In this document: in pieces, positions 13,401 through 22,995 of the stretch
Layout of the letters: each line of letters opens with the position of its first letter
How positions within the stretch are numbered: the stretch's first letter is position 1
NCBI RefSeq assembly: GCF_039555335.1
Contig: NC_092628.1
Location: 78,060,713 to 78,124,712 of the forward strand
From: Amphiura filiformis
Lineage: Eukaryota > Echinodermata > Ophiuroidea > Amphilepidida > Amphiuridae
Length of the DNA stretch: 64,000 bases
Direction: 5' to 3'
Notes under the pieces: generated by a model
Told to the model about the DNA's origin: nothing
The model's input: only the letters and a program-made list of their open reading frames with translations
Databases searched by the model: none
Program-made: the position numbers and the translations under genes

Positions 13401-16400
13401 GCGCTTCTCGACGCGAAAAAATCTGGACGCGAAAAAAATCTGGACGCGAAGAAACTCGGCGTTACAAACTCGGCGTTGGTTTTACAATCTCAACGTCATC
13501 GTTTTGAACTCAACGTCGTATTTTCAAACTCGACGTTATCATTTCATTCTCGACGTCATTTTTTTCATTCTCGGCGTCATTTTTTAAACTGGACGTCATT
13601 TTTTAAGTCTCGCCGTTTTTTGTCCGGTGTGGCGTGCCATACTATAACACAGGGAAGCCGCTTGCACCCTACATTCTTAAGCTAATTACCATTAAGAGTC
13701 TGTGCCGCGGGTCTAGTCTGTGATTAAATACCACTAATTAGAGCTGGGTAGTGCTTGAAAGAAAAAGATGGACTATTCGATGAAAGGTGCCCCCAAATTC
13801 ATCCGCTACACATAGATTTTCTACTCAGCCGGTGTGCTCATCTCTTGTCCCAAAAATGAGGGCGCACTGTAATGTGGTTTTACATTCAGTGGTTTAAAAA
13901 CAAAAAATGTCTCAGGTCATCATATTAAAATTTCGTAATTTGGGGACTATTTAATTGATAATAATGTCTTTTTATTGTTAAGAGTTCCATATATAAGAAA
14001 ATCGTGCTTGAAATTACCTATTTTTCCATTAAACATTTTGAATCTTGTGTTATAGAGATTTAGTGGTATTGAAGCATACAGATCAGTTTCCAGAGGACGT
14101 GTATATCTAGTTGTGTACTTTGTTCTACCAGTCTCATATCCCTAGTTCTACCTGCTCATATGAAATGCATGATGTTTACAAAACAATTAATGTATGTCAA
14201 CATTGTAATATTTGTTTGAAATATGTTCACTTTATTATTAGGTGTTTTTGCTTCCGACATTCAGGTTTGTTTGTTTATTTGTTTGTTTGTTTTATATCTA
14301 TTATAATTGTGTTTGTATATCATTTCTGCTCTGTGCATTTTAATTTAGGCAATTGTTTTGTAAAAGGGGTGCAATTTTGTCTAATTTTGCACAAAACGAA
14401 GAATCGTCTATAATATCATGTGCAATGAAGTAAATTATATAGTTACCATAGTTACGCTTTTAAGGAAGGAATTGACCTTGTTTCGATCATTGTTACCTGC
14501 AATATTTCATATCGTCTTAATAATTAGTCCATGCTAATAAGCTCTAATAGCATCTAATTGTATTATGATGCATTTAAATGTCATGCATGGTGAGTTTTAA
14601 TGTCATGCATGAATAGAGGAGAAAGGTGCGTATTCTTATTGAAAGTAGGACAAGTTCAATTAAAATTACATCTGAATTCGATGAAGACAAACGTCTGTCT
14701 CAAACATTCCTATATTCGTTCAATAGAGATCGCTGGAAGAAGCGTCAACTAGACTTGAAGATGACTCTGAAGCTTAAGACTATGACAGAAAATGTATGGA
14801 AGTTTTGCATATTGATGGGTAAGTAAAAGTAAAGAGTTATTATTGTAAAATCGTTTTAGCAATATTTCAGGACAAGAAGTTAATGCATCTAGCAATTAAT
14901 GCATAACTGTATAATAATTATAATAGGCTCTGTGCCTTATGCTCTGTCTACATTATATTATGGTCATGATGGTGCATAATGATTAAAGAGAGTCAATAAA
15001 ATATTTGATAAAAATTGTTTTGTGCTGGGAATCAGACCCATGCATGTAATATGCGATTTGCTAGTTCGGAAAATCGTAAATATCATCAACAATTTTTGCA
15101 CCTTTGTTTCATAACATACATGGCATAGATGTACTAACATAGCCTGCTAGTGGTTAAGGATGTGTATAAAAGATAAAATTGAACATTTTACAAGGAACTG
15201 TAGAGAAATAAGCTACATAATATTTGGATGAGACTTCAACTTTGTACGGCTGTTTTCCTTGCTTTTTGCCAAATTCTTCATTTCAAAATTACCATTCAAC
15301 TTCAACATGTTCAGAAACTTATCCTTCACTTTTAAGCAATTTATACATTTTATTTTTTACATCTTCGCTGGGACCGCTCAATGGACCTTTATGATGTACT
15401 TATCATGATGTACGCACATCGTATCACAGCCATTATTGATTATATTTTGTACTTTCAAGGTTTTTGGTTAGTTGCTGCAACAGCGGAGATATGTTACATG
15501 GGGAAACATCTTGATTCGAGAGGCCTTATGCGCTGGATTCTGCCTTACTCAGACCCGTGCATATGCACAAAGATCCTTATTGGAGGTCTCAATCTCAACA
15601 CTCACCCTGTATTTACCTATGAAGCGTATACTTACATCAATGATGCATTTATGTATTTGGCATTAAGTGAAGAGGATATTAAACATCAGTTTTCCTGCAA
15701 GACATTGGGTGAGTAAATTTAAAGTTGATTGCTATTTTATTTCAGTTTATTCAGTATAGAATAATGTCATGGTTTTTGTGGTAAACAACTTTGCGGACAG
15801 AGTACTTCTAGTTGTTAGCTCTGTATGTTTCAACCGTATATATTGCACCAATCCAACATTTCTCTCAAAAACATCTTACATAAGTTGTTGAATTCAAATT
15901 TTGTGCCATATTATACGTAAGTTGGCTTACGTCTGATTAGTCAGTTAATTTACTTTCAAGACTTCAAATGTAGTGCATCAAACTATTGTAGGTGCCGCGT
16001 AAGCTAACTGTCGTAGGGTCCGCGTAAACTAACCGTCATAGGTACTACGTAAGTTAATCGTCGTAGGTGCCGCTTAAATCAACCATCGTAGTACCGCGTA
16101 AGCTAACAGATGCTAACCGTCGTAGGTGCCGCGTAAGCTAACCATCGTAAGTGCCGCGTAAGCTAACGGTAGTAGGTGCCGCGTAAGCTTACCGTCGTAG
16201 ATGTCGCGTCCCGGCTGCCGCGTAAGCTACTAGCGATGTAAGTGTGGTATCAAATTTAGTGAGGTCAGAACCATTATAGCGACGAAATTTTCAGGTCGTA
16301 CGTAAGCTTGCTTTAAATATAGCAGGTTTAAATTGACCATTCCCTAAGGGGCTGTGCAATAATTATGAGCCCGGGGGGATTTCGGAATGGCCAGCCAAAA

Positions 16401-18399
16401 ATCGCTTGCCCCCCCCACTTGGCCTACCAAAAATCGCTTGCCCCCCCCCCCCTCGACCCGCCAAAAATCTTTGCCCCGCCCTTACACATGCCAAATTTTT
16501 GGGATCCCAATTTGCAAACCTTAAAAAGGTCTAGATACATGTATGTGTTGCGAGCGCAGCAAGCAGGAAAATTTGCAAATTAAAGCGTTTCCGTACTGTT
16601 TTCCTAAGCCTTTTTAGAGAGTTTTATTTAAAAGGCGCCCCACGATTGTGTGCTGAAAATTGCTCTCCCCCATCGGCTAGCCAAAATATGCTTCCCCCTT
16701 TCGGCTCGACAAAATATTCTCCCCCAAAAAAAGGAACCCTCCCCAGGGCTCATAATTATTGCACAGCCCTAAATGTATTCAATAATATTAGTTCGTTCAT
16801 ATTTTTTTGTATGTTCATTTATCATGAAAGCTCTCGCGGATATAACGACAAAAGCAAGACCTACAACTAAAGCAACAATCAGTCATCAGACTGATACGAG
16901 ACGTACAACCACAGAAAAGACAACCAGAGGTAGCGCCACATCTGATATCAGACCTTCGACTATTATTACGACCGACGTGAAAATTAGTGACACCATTGCC
17001 TCAGAAACTACACCTATGACAAGCAAACAAGTACCTGATCAATCTTGGACAGGATGTCAAGCATACGCTGTTGTGTTTGATGAAAAAGCCATTGTCGATG
17101 ATTTCTCTAGAGGTAAGTAATTATGTATCTGCACATTTACCAAAATAGTTTACTTTGCGCTTGGAGAATAACTCTTTCAATCAATGTTTCCATTTTCTCA
17201 TCAGGTATTTTACTTGTTATTTGTACAGATTGCAAAGATTATCTTGGCATGGAGAGTGGGGACATTCCAGATGAACGAATAACATCATCTAGCATTTCAG
17301 ACTCGCAGCATGGTCCAAGCTTGGCAAGGCTCGGTAGAAAAAAATACTGGTCAGCTAATAAAACAGACATATCACCATGGATACAGGCTGATCTACAAGA
17401 ACCAAAGACAATATCTGGTATTATAACACAAGGGGATGGTACTCCTACTACTAAATACGCTGATTGGGTGACATTCCTTAGTGTTGCATTCACTATTAAT
17501 GACACGTCAAATGACTCATCGTGGAGCACCTTTCATTACGACAATTGTACGGAAATTGTGAGTCACTTTGTATAATTTGTGTTCTCTTTAAAGCCACAAT
17601 GTACGATTTCCGGGTACGATTTCCGTCAAATTTATGGAATAGTTTCTGTGCAGTTTAATCCGAAATTACGAGGTAAAATGAAAGAAACCCCAATGGCTAT
17701 TTTAACGTGGACTTCTATATGCATAATGGGGAATTTAATAGAGTAATTTTTAATAGGGTAATTATTTAATGTGGTAATTACCAAAATTAGGTTTACAAAG
17801 GTTAAAAAAGATTTTTTTTTACATCACCTTATCTTTCTTATAAATAAATAAATAAAAGAAAATGCATTGGTTCCGCCTAGATTCGAACCACCAATCTAGA
17901 GATTAAGTACCCTTATAAGTCTACTATTACACTACGTAATTCCCGACTCTCCAAAATTTCGGTTTTGCAGTTATATATTGTCATTCACACCACGCTTTGC
18001 AACTAAAACTGATGACATTACAACATCTTTTTGCGCCATTTCACAGATTTTCAAAGCAAATGAAGACAGCGACACGGAGAAGAAAATCTTGTTTCCGATA
18101 CCAGTTACTGCTCAAATTCTCCGCATAAAACCAGTATCATGGATTGGCTTTGACCCGAAAGACAACAGCACCCATCCAGATTGTCAGATGCGATTTGAGA
18201 TTATTGGCTGCAATTAATTGCCTACATATGAAACCTACCTGGAGGACAAAAAGATTGCCCTGTATAATAGCAACCGCAATTTTGGCATTTTCACAGTCTC
18301 CATGTGCTGCAACTGTTTCCTCTGTGGTAACTCTACTAGGTTCGGGTGTTGTAGATGCCGCGTTGGTCTCACTAGTCGGACTCATAGATGAATTGATAC
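2292..18399 (-). CDS. MMP hinge + hemopexin cassette, copy 1 (no catalytic domain)
   Basis: Five exons (18239-18399, 4232-4385, 3454-3600, 3168-3290, 2292-2398) with canonical splice sites and open frames correspond exactly to exons 6-10 of the complete MMP at 37842-63212, with the same lengths (161, 154, 147, 123, 107) and phases (1,0,1,1,1). They encode the Thr/Pro-rich hinge, the first hemopexin Cys, four propeller blades and the closing Cys-His-stop. No propeptide or catalytic exon lies between 18.4 kb and the next unit. Discoidin copy 1 sits antisense in the first intron, which also carries a 5.7-kb transposon. It may be a decaying partial duplicate or an alternative 3' cassette spliced from the distant catalytic exon 5 (phases fit). 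Transcription cannot be judged here. Confidence 0.75.
3038..3092. repeat. (CAT)n microsatellite
   Basis: Pure CAT repeat with one TAT interruption near the end, 76 bases past the donor of hemopexin exon 9. The same locus is longer in copy 2 (24044-24116) and copy 3 (38751-38850). Poly-His, poly-Met and poly-Ile open frames here are artefacts of the triplet repeat. Confidence 0.95.
3168..3290 (-). CDS. Hemopexin cassette 1, blade 3/4 exon
   Basis: Acceptor 'gttaacag', encodes DDQLWKYDTERN..., donor CATG|GTAAG, 123 bases. One residue differs from copies 2 and 3 (EEFNGF instead of EEFHGF). Confidence 0.8.
3454..3600 (-). CDS. Hemopexin cassette 1, blade 2/3 exon
   Basis: Acceptor 'tttacag', encodes RNMWVFNKRQKAG...IPRDIDAAY...YFFKG, donor AAAG|GTAAG, 147 bases. 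The IDAAY signature starts blade 3. Confidence 0.8.
3725..3806 (-). repeat. tRNA-Arg-like SINE remnant
   Basis: On the minus strand it reads like a tRNA head: 'aatggataaggcgtc' resembles tRNA-Arg, followed by a B-box-like 'gggttagagtgcc'. Present at the same intron position in all three units (24747-24830, 39470-39554), so it pre-dates the duplication. Copy 3 retains the better B box GGGTTCGAGTGCC. Confidence 0.55.
4232..4385 (-). CDS. Hemopexin cassette 1, blade 1/2 exon
   Basis: Acceptor 'tatgcag', encodes GEHLWRYQG...ISIDAAFTYKNG...FIRG, donor AGAG|GTACG, 154 bases. IDAAFTY is the hemopexin repeat signature. Confidence 0.8.
4468..4690 (-). pseudogene. Degenerate Penelope-like reverse transcriptase fragment
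   Basis: The minus strand encodes, with frameshifts, an NANLY-type segment followed by LWKRYVDDILEIV and, in another frame, a stretch resembling the HLN-x-ID-x-T-x-x-IK-x-TYE motif that follows YVDD in Penelope-like reverse transcriptases. Stop codons and frame changes show it is dead. The same relic sits beside hemopexin exon 7 in copy 2 (25495-25700) and, shorter, in copy 3 (40235-40385). Confidence 0.6.
5590..6880. repeat. 1.3-kb dispersed repeat, first copy
   Basis: Nearly identical to 9596-11000, from 'atggtccatggcaa' through a (GAT)n tract to 'gtgtataggaaaacggacag'. Its 'gattggctccaaacaaagg' core recurs at 49480 and 57780 inside larger transposons, so it is a mobile or transposon-borne sequence. 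It contains CATCACG inverted repeats but no convincing protein. Confidence 0.75.
6171..6249. repeat. (GAT)n microsatellite
   Basis: Almost pure GAT repeat with one GTC interruption; a twin lies at 10319-10400 in the second copy of the host repeat. Confidence 0.95.
7177..7928. other. Intronic sequence shared by copies 1 and 2
   Basis: Matches 26243-26994 closely. An open frame at 7364-7570 is shared, but the few differences between copies all change the residue and no domain or splice pattern supports it. I see no gene here. Confidence 0.5.
9596..11000. repeat. 1.3-kb dispersed repeat, second copy
   Basis: Second copy of 5590-6880, here as cargo of the 2.6-kb element. It contains an additional tandem of the 'tcgtgatgttttatttcatcac' type between 9960 and 10240. 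Confidence 0.75.
10319..10400. repeat. (GAT)n microsatellite
   Basis: GAT repeat with one GTC interruption, in the second copy of the dispersed repeat. Confidence 0.95.
11600..13391. other. Interior of the 5.7-kb element, right part
   Basis: AT-rich filler followed by 'gcatttggtgagaccaaaat' / 'ggggtcattgggtgaga' tandem-like phrases (12455-12850), which look like another repeat family. A 'ggtacaccttgta' end near 13100 may pair with 'tacagggtgtcccag' at 8709. No gene recognised. Confidence 0.4.
13643..14760. other. 5' flank of discoidin copy 1
   Basis: Sequence shared with 26991-28066 and 40395-42049. It includes a GTTT microsatellite (14264-14292). Presumed promoter and 5' UTR of the discoidin gene lie here, but no TATA or initiator stands out. 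The frame upstream of the ATG is not conserved between copies, as expected for a 5' UTR. Confidence 0.5.
14264..14292. repeat. GTTT/GTTTATTT microsatellite
   Basis: Short run of GTTTGTTT units; also at 27611-27640 and, longer, at 40846-40888. Confidence 0.85.
14761..14818 (+). CDS. Discoidin copy 1 exon 1
   Basis: ATG with A at -3, then first half of the signal peptide; donor ATGG|GTAAGT, phase 1. A second in-frame ATG at 14782 (MTENVW) could be the true start. Confidence 0.7.
14761..18217 (+). CDS. Secreted F5/8C (discoidin) protein, copy 1, intact
   Basis: Five exons (14761-14818, 15460-15708, 16831-17112, 17229-17557, 18047-18217) join in frame to 362 residues. Residues 1-28 form a signal peptide split by intron 1 (MTENVWKFCILMG + FWLVAATA). 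Residues 29-103 are an unrecognised four-Cys segment (ICYMG, PCICTK, FSCK). Residues 104-180 are a Thr-rich, likely O-glycosylated linker. Residues 198-361 are one F5/8C domain: opening Cys, LGMESGDIPD, YWSANKTDISPWIQADL, RIKPVSW, closing GC, with N-glycosylation sequons NDT and NCT. F5/8C domains bind cell-surface glycans or lipids and matrix; this one would be extracellular. Start: in copy 3 an in-frame TGA precedes the same ATG. The gene lies antisense within an MMP intron, stopping 21 bp from the hinge-exon donor. Confidence 0.82.
15460..15708 (+). CDS. Discoidin copy 1 exon 2
   Basis: Acceptor 'actttcaag', completes the signal peptide and encodes the four-Cys segment; donor TTGG|GTGAGT, phase 1. 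249 bases. Confidence 0.8.
15985..16235. repeat. ~25-bp minisatellite (GCCGCGTAAGCTAAC)
   Basis: About ten imperfect copies of a unit near 'gtaggtgccgcgtaagctaac' in discoidin intron 2. Expanded in copy 2 (29312-29690) and practically absent in copy 3. Confidence 0.85.
16348..16769. mobile_element. Harbinger-like MITE, TAA target duplication
   Basis: Ends are inverted repeats of GGGCTGTGCAATAATTATGA and are flanked by TAA on each side. Copy 3 has the empty site 'ccctaaatg' near 46070, which confirms the limits. The 3-bp TWA-type duplication and GGGGCTGT end fit PIF/Harbinger-derived MITEs. Interior is C-rich filler, non-coding. Confidence 0.75.
16831..17112 (+). CDS. Discoidin copy 1 exon 3 (Thr-rich linker)
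   Basis: Acceptor 'catgaaag', phase 1. Encodes ALADITTKARPTTK..., a Thr-rich linker, then CQAYAVVFDEKAIVDDFS; donor AGAG|GTAAGT. The start differs from copies 2 and 3, which seem to use a CACAG acceptor further in. Confidence 0.7.
17229..17557 (+). CDS. Discoidin copy 1 exon 4 (F5/8C part 1)
   Basis: Acceptor 'tttgtacag', encodes DCKDYLGMESGDIPDERI through DNCTEI; donor GAAATT|GTGAGT, phase 0. 329 bases. Confidence 0.85.
17583..17868. repeat. Dispersed repeat in discoidin intron 4
   Basis: 'tgtacgatttcc...gaggtaaaatgaaagaaacccc' recurs at 30625, 42445, 51490 and inverted near 56000-56220, so it is a repeat family beyond the tandem unit. Non-coding. Confidence 0.6.
17869..17947 (-). repeat. 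tRNA-derived SINE-like segment
   Basis: The minus strand has a tRNA-like arrangement, with an A-box-like 'tacgtagtgtaatagtaga' and B box GGTTCGAATC about 45 bases later. Same place in copies 2 (30920-30980, truncated) and 3 (51707-51785). No clean cloverleaf, so not a functional tRNA. Confidence 0.5.
18047..18217 (+). CDS. Discoidin copy 1 exon 5 (F5/8C part 2)
   Basis: Acceptor 'atttcacag', encodes IFKANEDSDTEKK...PVTAQILRIKPVSW... and ends EIIGCN-stop. The final Cys closes the discoidin disulfide. Confidence 0.85.
   Translation: MFKANEDSDTEKKILFPIPVTAQILRIKPVSWIGFDPKDNSTHPDCQMRFEIIGCN
18239..18399 (-). CDS. Hemopexin cassette 1, hinge exon
   Basis: Acceptor 'ataccag', Thr/Pro/Glu-rich hinge, then GDCENAKIAVAIIQ...FVLQ, donor CCAG|GTAGG; 161 bases, open throughout. 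The donor lies 21 bases from the discoidin copy 1 stop codon on the opposite strand. Confidence 0.8.
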
Positions 18400-18465
18400 C
18401 TGGTATATTAATTATGATGATTAAAAGTATTAATTACAAACTCAAGGGTTTCTAACAGTGGCGTA

Positions 18466-18660
18466 GATTAAATTTTTGACATTGTGGGGATGAGGGTTGG
18501 AAAAGTTTCTTAAGTATAGTGAACCCATGCAGCACCTTTTGACGACAAAATAAGTTTATGGTACAAAGCGCGCAAAATTGTTACCATAATATTGAAGCTA
18601 AAGTGGTGAAAATATGGTACAAAAGTGGAATAAATGGGATCGCGCAAAGATTTTATTCAT
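18466..18660. repeat. Dispersed repeat 'agtggcgtagat...'
   Basis: 'agtggcgtagattaaatttt ... gcaccttttgacgacaaaat' recurs at 32792 and, in a different context, inside the hAT-like element at 47770. Non-coding. Confidence 0.65.
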
Positions 18661-19150
18661 TCTTATATAGCGCATTACAAACAAATCTCTATGGGCTTTA
18701 CAAAGCATAATATATAGTTATTGATTTTAAGGACCTTTCTGTCGAACACAAACTTTTAAAAGTAACAGTTTAAATAAAAAAATCTGAATTGAAATTATAT
18801 TTTGTGGAATGAACATACTCAAACACTCACTCTGCAAACGCCATGTACACGTTGCAGTCGAATTACGATGGATGCTCAGAAAGTCATGCAATACCATGAC
18901 AATGCTGTATCCTACAATCGGAGCAACTTTAATTATTGACACCTATGCAAATTGGAAATTGACCTTTGAGATATAGAAAACGCCAAACAACATTGTGCGG
19001 ATGCTATATTTGGCTCAAGCCAAAAATTCCTATTTCAGCACCACACTACTTTTATTTTTTTCCTGAAGCAAAAATGTAATTGCTAATTATGAAAGTCGAT
19101 TTTACGCAATACATGCGTGATATGCGCGAAAATGTCAAAAGTGGCACAAT

Positions 19151-20137
19151 CCCGGTTCCGGCACTCCTTGTTCGGCACTCATGCTCGTCGGCGAACTTTG
19201 AAAACAGCCCCTTTTGAATCTCATTTCGCGAACTTTTCAGGATAAAAAACACCCCTATTTTCAGCGATTTCACTAATATTTTGCCCTTCTACAATGCCCC
19301 TTTTTTCGCTAAAACACAAATAATATTTCTAATAGGCTATACCCCTTTTGATGGAAACGCATAAATTAATACACTGCACCCGAGGTCGTATAATTTATGT
19401 GATCTTATGGTTATACCACTAATAGGCCTGGGCGATACATGGAAATACGTAACTATTTGTTTGCATGGCATCTGAAAAGACTGCATTAAAATCGCTGAAA
19501 TTGATCAAGTTATATAGCCAAAAAAGTACTTTTTAGGGTTTGATGCTTCAAAATGGTTTATTTTCTCTCATTAAATGACATTTTTGTTGTAATATTACCA
19601 AAATTCATACGCATGGCTTCGGTTTTTAGTAAATATTCGCCCTACCATATTGAAACTTTCAGCTTCGAGGGCGCATTGCCATTTTAAGGTGTTTACGGTT
19701 CAGTGCGTTAAAACAAGAAAAGTTTCAGGTCAACCTATGTTGAGTTTTTGATCATTTGGGATCTAAATCATATAGTTTCACCTGATATTAGTGGCATTTA
19801 ACTGTGAGAGTTCTGAATATGAGAAAATTCCACCCGAAATTAGCCATTTTCCCATTGAAACCCGTGTAATACATAATTAGTGGTATTTAACCTTATGTAA
19901 CTTGTGCACCAAATGGAATAATGAAACTGGAATTCATAACTGAATAACGATGATTTATACATGTGATTGGCGAATAAAGAGCACCTTTTTTTCAATTTCG
20001 CGAACAAGTGTATGAAAATTACCCGCCTTTTTATTGTATTTCGCGAATCGCGTTTCTTTATCTGCAAATACCCCCTAATTTCGCGAAATTTCTGACGAGC
20101 ATGAGTACCCGCGGATACACGGAGTGCCTGAACCGGG
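19151..20137. mobile_element. ~1-kb inverted-repeat element
   Basis: Left end CCCGGTTCCGGCACTCC and right end (reverse complement) CCCGGTTCAGGCACTCC, with 'actcatgctcgtc' mirrored as 'gacgagcatgagt'. Interior has 'tttcgcgaa' words. Only the right half remains in the copy 2/3 spacer (33400-34060) and it is missing from copy 0. Confidence 0.65.
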
Positions 20138-21249
20138 GGCCCGATTCTTTTTCTGGACGATTTAGGTAATTTAGCATAGCGTTTGAATCCGAACTAGTAC
20201 AGAAACTAAGTAAAGTTTTGCTGTTAGCCAAGATGCCACTGCATATAACATTGTTGCCATGATCTGTTTTATTATTTTTCTGAGAAACAAAATTGCAATT
20301 ATATAATTTTTATTTTTACAGTCTTTAATACTCGTTCTTCTAGTGAGATGAAAGTTGATAGTTTTAAACAAAGACAACGGGAACCACGTCAACCATTTCG
20401 CAGCAAATCAAATAATTTAGTATATTGTACAATCACTCTTTTAAAAATAATTATACTCGTTTCACTTTTCAAATGAAGTTATGTTTGTAACTGAAAGTCA
20501 AAGGGATCAGAAACAAACATATTATATTATATTATAATGCTCTGTGCAACTAAGGACTGATTAATTACAAGTGTCTCTTTACATCCTTTATCATAAATAA
20601 CTACTTCATATTTTTGATTGGTTCTTTAATAAACCTTAATGTATAGTAACCATTGCTTGGTAACGGAATTATGGCCGATATTAATAATGAATAACACCGC
20701 TTTGGCGACCTACTTTCTTCAATTATGTCTGGTTGGGTGACAATCAATTTACGTGTGCTATAATAGTATGTACAACAATAAAAATTCACGAGTATTTACA
20801 ACTTCTTCGAAACGACATCTTATTGAAATTCCTTACATTATAGGCTATAGTTTGATTCCGGGGGCACTCAACTTGATTTTGGTAAGGGTGTGCGCGGCGC
20901 TCGCGCAGAGCCGCACACCGGGAACTAAGAACTGATTTTCGGGCTAAATAGGGGCTTAATGAACTGAAATTAGGGCCAAATTATAGGCTGTGGAGCTAAC
21001 AAATTCCATTTTTCCCCAAATTTGAGCTTAAAGAGCTACAATAATAACTGTCAGAATTTGAGGCTCAAAGAACTAGAGCAGATGCAAATATGGGTCTTAA
21101 GGAACTGCCGGAGAGCCTGAAAGGTGGAGCCTTAACCTCCGCACATACCCTACCCGTACCACCACCTTTACATGTGAGTCCCCCCCCCCCTCGGGGTTTG
21201 ATACAAGTTTTCGTTTGGTGTTGTAGTTTGTAATATCATTGAATGTGCG

Positions 21250-21545
21250 TTGCCGCTTACGGGAGGATGGATTATGGTAGTAGTCTTTTCACTCGCTTCT
21301 CACCACTGCGGCCCGGGTTCAATTCCCGCGTTGCTACATGGTGAGTTTGGTTGCCGATTCATACTCGTCCCCCGCAGGCATTTCTCCTTTTGCTCCGATT
21401 TCCCTCCTGCTTCTAAAATTGGACCTCTTCCCGTGTCCCTGTCCCGTCATATTCTGTTGGCATCCCTTTAATTTAGTAGCCTTTGAGCACGTTTGGACTT
21501 TGTCTGGCTTTATTAAATAAATAAATAAATTAATTAATTAATTAA
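21250..21545 (+). mobile_element. tRNA-derived SINE with TAAA/TTAA tail
   Basis: A head with an A-box-like 'tggattatggtagtagtc' and B box GGGTTCAATTCCC is followed by an unrelated body and a (TAAA)n(TTAA)n tail at 21513-21550, the usual SINE layout. Absent from the equivalent place in the copy 3 spacer. Confidence 0.65.
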
Positions 21546-22175
21546 TTAATTGGATAAATAAATTAATTAACTGATAATTCCTTTCTGTCTCATATTCAGA
21601 ATAACACAACATTTAAACACTACTTACGTAAATCATATACTTCTTGTTGTCGATTAAAACAAAAATCCAGGGACTATTATTTTTTGTAAATGTGATGAAA
21701 ATATACACCCACTGGAAATTTCTTGGCATGTAAAACAAAAGAAATGTGGTGAGACACATTATTAATTATAAAAACCATGAATGGAATTACATCAGATTAT
21801 AAAAAACTTACAAAAAGAGTAAGTTTTCTTGATCTGTGTGTTACAAATTGTAGATCAAATCAAGTTATTGTCATGACTTTGGTCCGCGTATACTCCCTAT
21901 ATCACGTTTAGTTCTTAGCGCTGAATACGTAGGAAGAGGAAGAGTAGCGGTTCTTGATACAATTATTATGGTATGTAGCCTATAACATTACAAAATAATT
22001 GATACATTTGAAGGCATTATCTAAACAATTACCTCAAAAATTATTTAAATACATTAAAATATTTAATACGGTATACACAAATAACAACATGTGATTACAC
22101 ATTTACCTACTCCAGATTTCAGAATACTATCTCGTATATAGCACTAATTTTCTAGAATTAACTGTTAAAAATATA

Positions 22176-22315
22176 CAGGGTGGTTCAAAAATGGAACGCC
22201 CACTTTTGACAGAACGTTTTACCCACTTCCCAAAATTATATTTACATATTATTAAAATATAGACCTGTAAGTATAGGGATGGGTCAATATTGGGTATGGT
22301 TTTTTAACCACCCTG
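22176..22315. mobile_element. 140-bp TA-target MITE
   Basis: CAGGGTGGTT...AACCACCCTG between TA dinucleotides. It is overlapped by a second inverted pair ('acttttgacag...cccacttccc' at 22203, mirrored near 22390). Confidence 0.7.
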
Positions 22316-22939
22316 TAGATTTTTAATATACATTTTCTTACATTTCTTCACCACTAATGCTATTATATAGATGAAAGTTTGAAATATATTTGGGAAGTAG
22401 GTAAAACTTGCTGTCAAAAGTCTGGTGGGTGAAAGTCACGTGATGAACAACCTAATAGATTTCTCCTTTTGTCATATTTGTGAATACCCACCAATGTAAT
22501 TTACAGACCGCAAAACAATAATTAAGATACCAGTTATTTTTACCTCTGTATATCCTAAAAAAGAGAGATATTTCATAATTAGAAGCAGCAGCCAATAGCT
22601 GCATCATTTAGCTCAGATTTAAGACCCCATTCGTTGAAATCGTACAAGAATTAAAGACACGATGATCCAAAAACCCATGGAAGATGCAACTTCAAAAGTT
22701 GCAGCTTGCTCCATTGTATGCGCTATTGATTTGCTGAGACGAAAAATTGGGTATATTCGTCTCAGTTGATCTGTTCACAAAGCGTTCTAAAACATGAGAA
22801 CTATGGACGAACATAACTATTACCTTAGTTCTTTTATGGTCTGTATTATTCCAGGATTTGTGGTATTATACAGCAATTTCAGAATTTTCCACCCAATACC
22901 TTTGTCCATAACCTTGCTGTCCAGTGGACAATATACACA

Positions 22940-22995
22940 TTTATTAATTTTCCATGAGTTGTAAAAACATTGTGCTCGAATTCGTCAAATTTATT
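22940..22995 (-). promoter_or_regulatory. Candidate poly(A) signals, hemopexin cassette 2
   Basis: Two minus-strand AATAAA hexamers (22940-22945 and 22990-22995), about 310-365 bases past the cassette 2 stop; equivalent hexamers exist in the other units. Confidence 0.3.

Larger units (their letters stand above)
7929..13642. mobile_element. 5.7-kb DNA element with 260-bp inverted arms of ACGTCGAG words
   Basis: The left arm (7929-8192) and right arm (13392-13642) are reverse complements, starting ATATGGCACGC and ending GCGTGCCATAC. Each arm is a run of variants of a word near 'aacgtcgagaatgaaa', then 'ttttttcgcgtccag' repeats and 'gcgccctctatag'. Copy 2 has the empty site at 26994 ('catctataacacagg'), giving a TATA (or TA) target duplication. 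No transposase is visible; the interior is other repeats, including the nested element at 8964-11599. It lies in the first intron of hemopexin cassette 1, upstream of discoidin copy 1. Confidence 0.85.

Noticed and set aside
15381..15459. Alternative discoidin start MDLYDVLIMMY... running directly into exon 2
   Set aside because: Open in copies 1 and 2, but disrupted in copy 3, and the spliced exon 1 gives a proper signal peptide with consistent phase-1 junctions. A minor retained-intron form remains possible.
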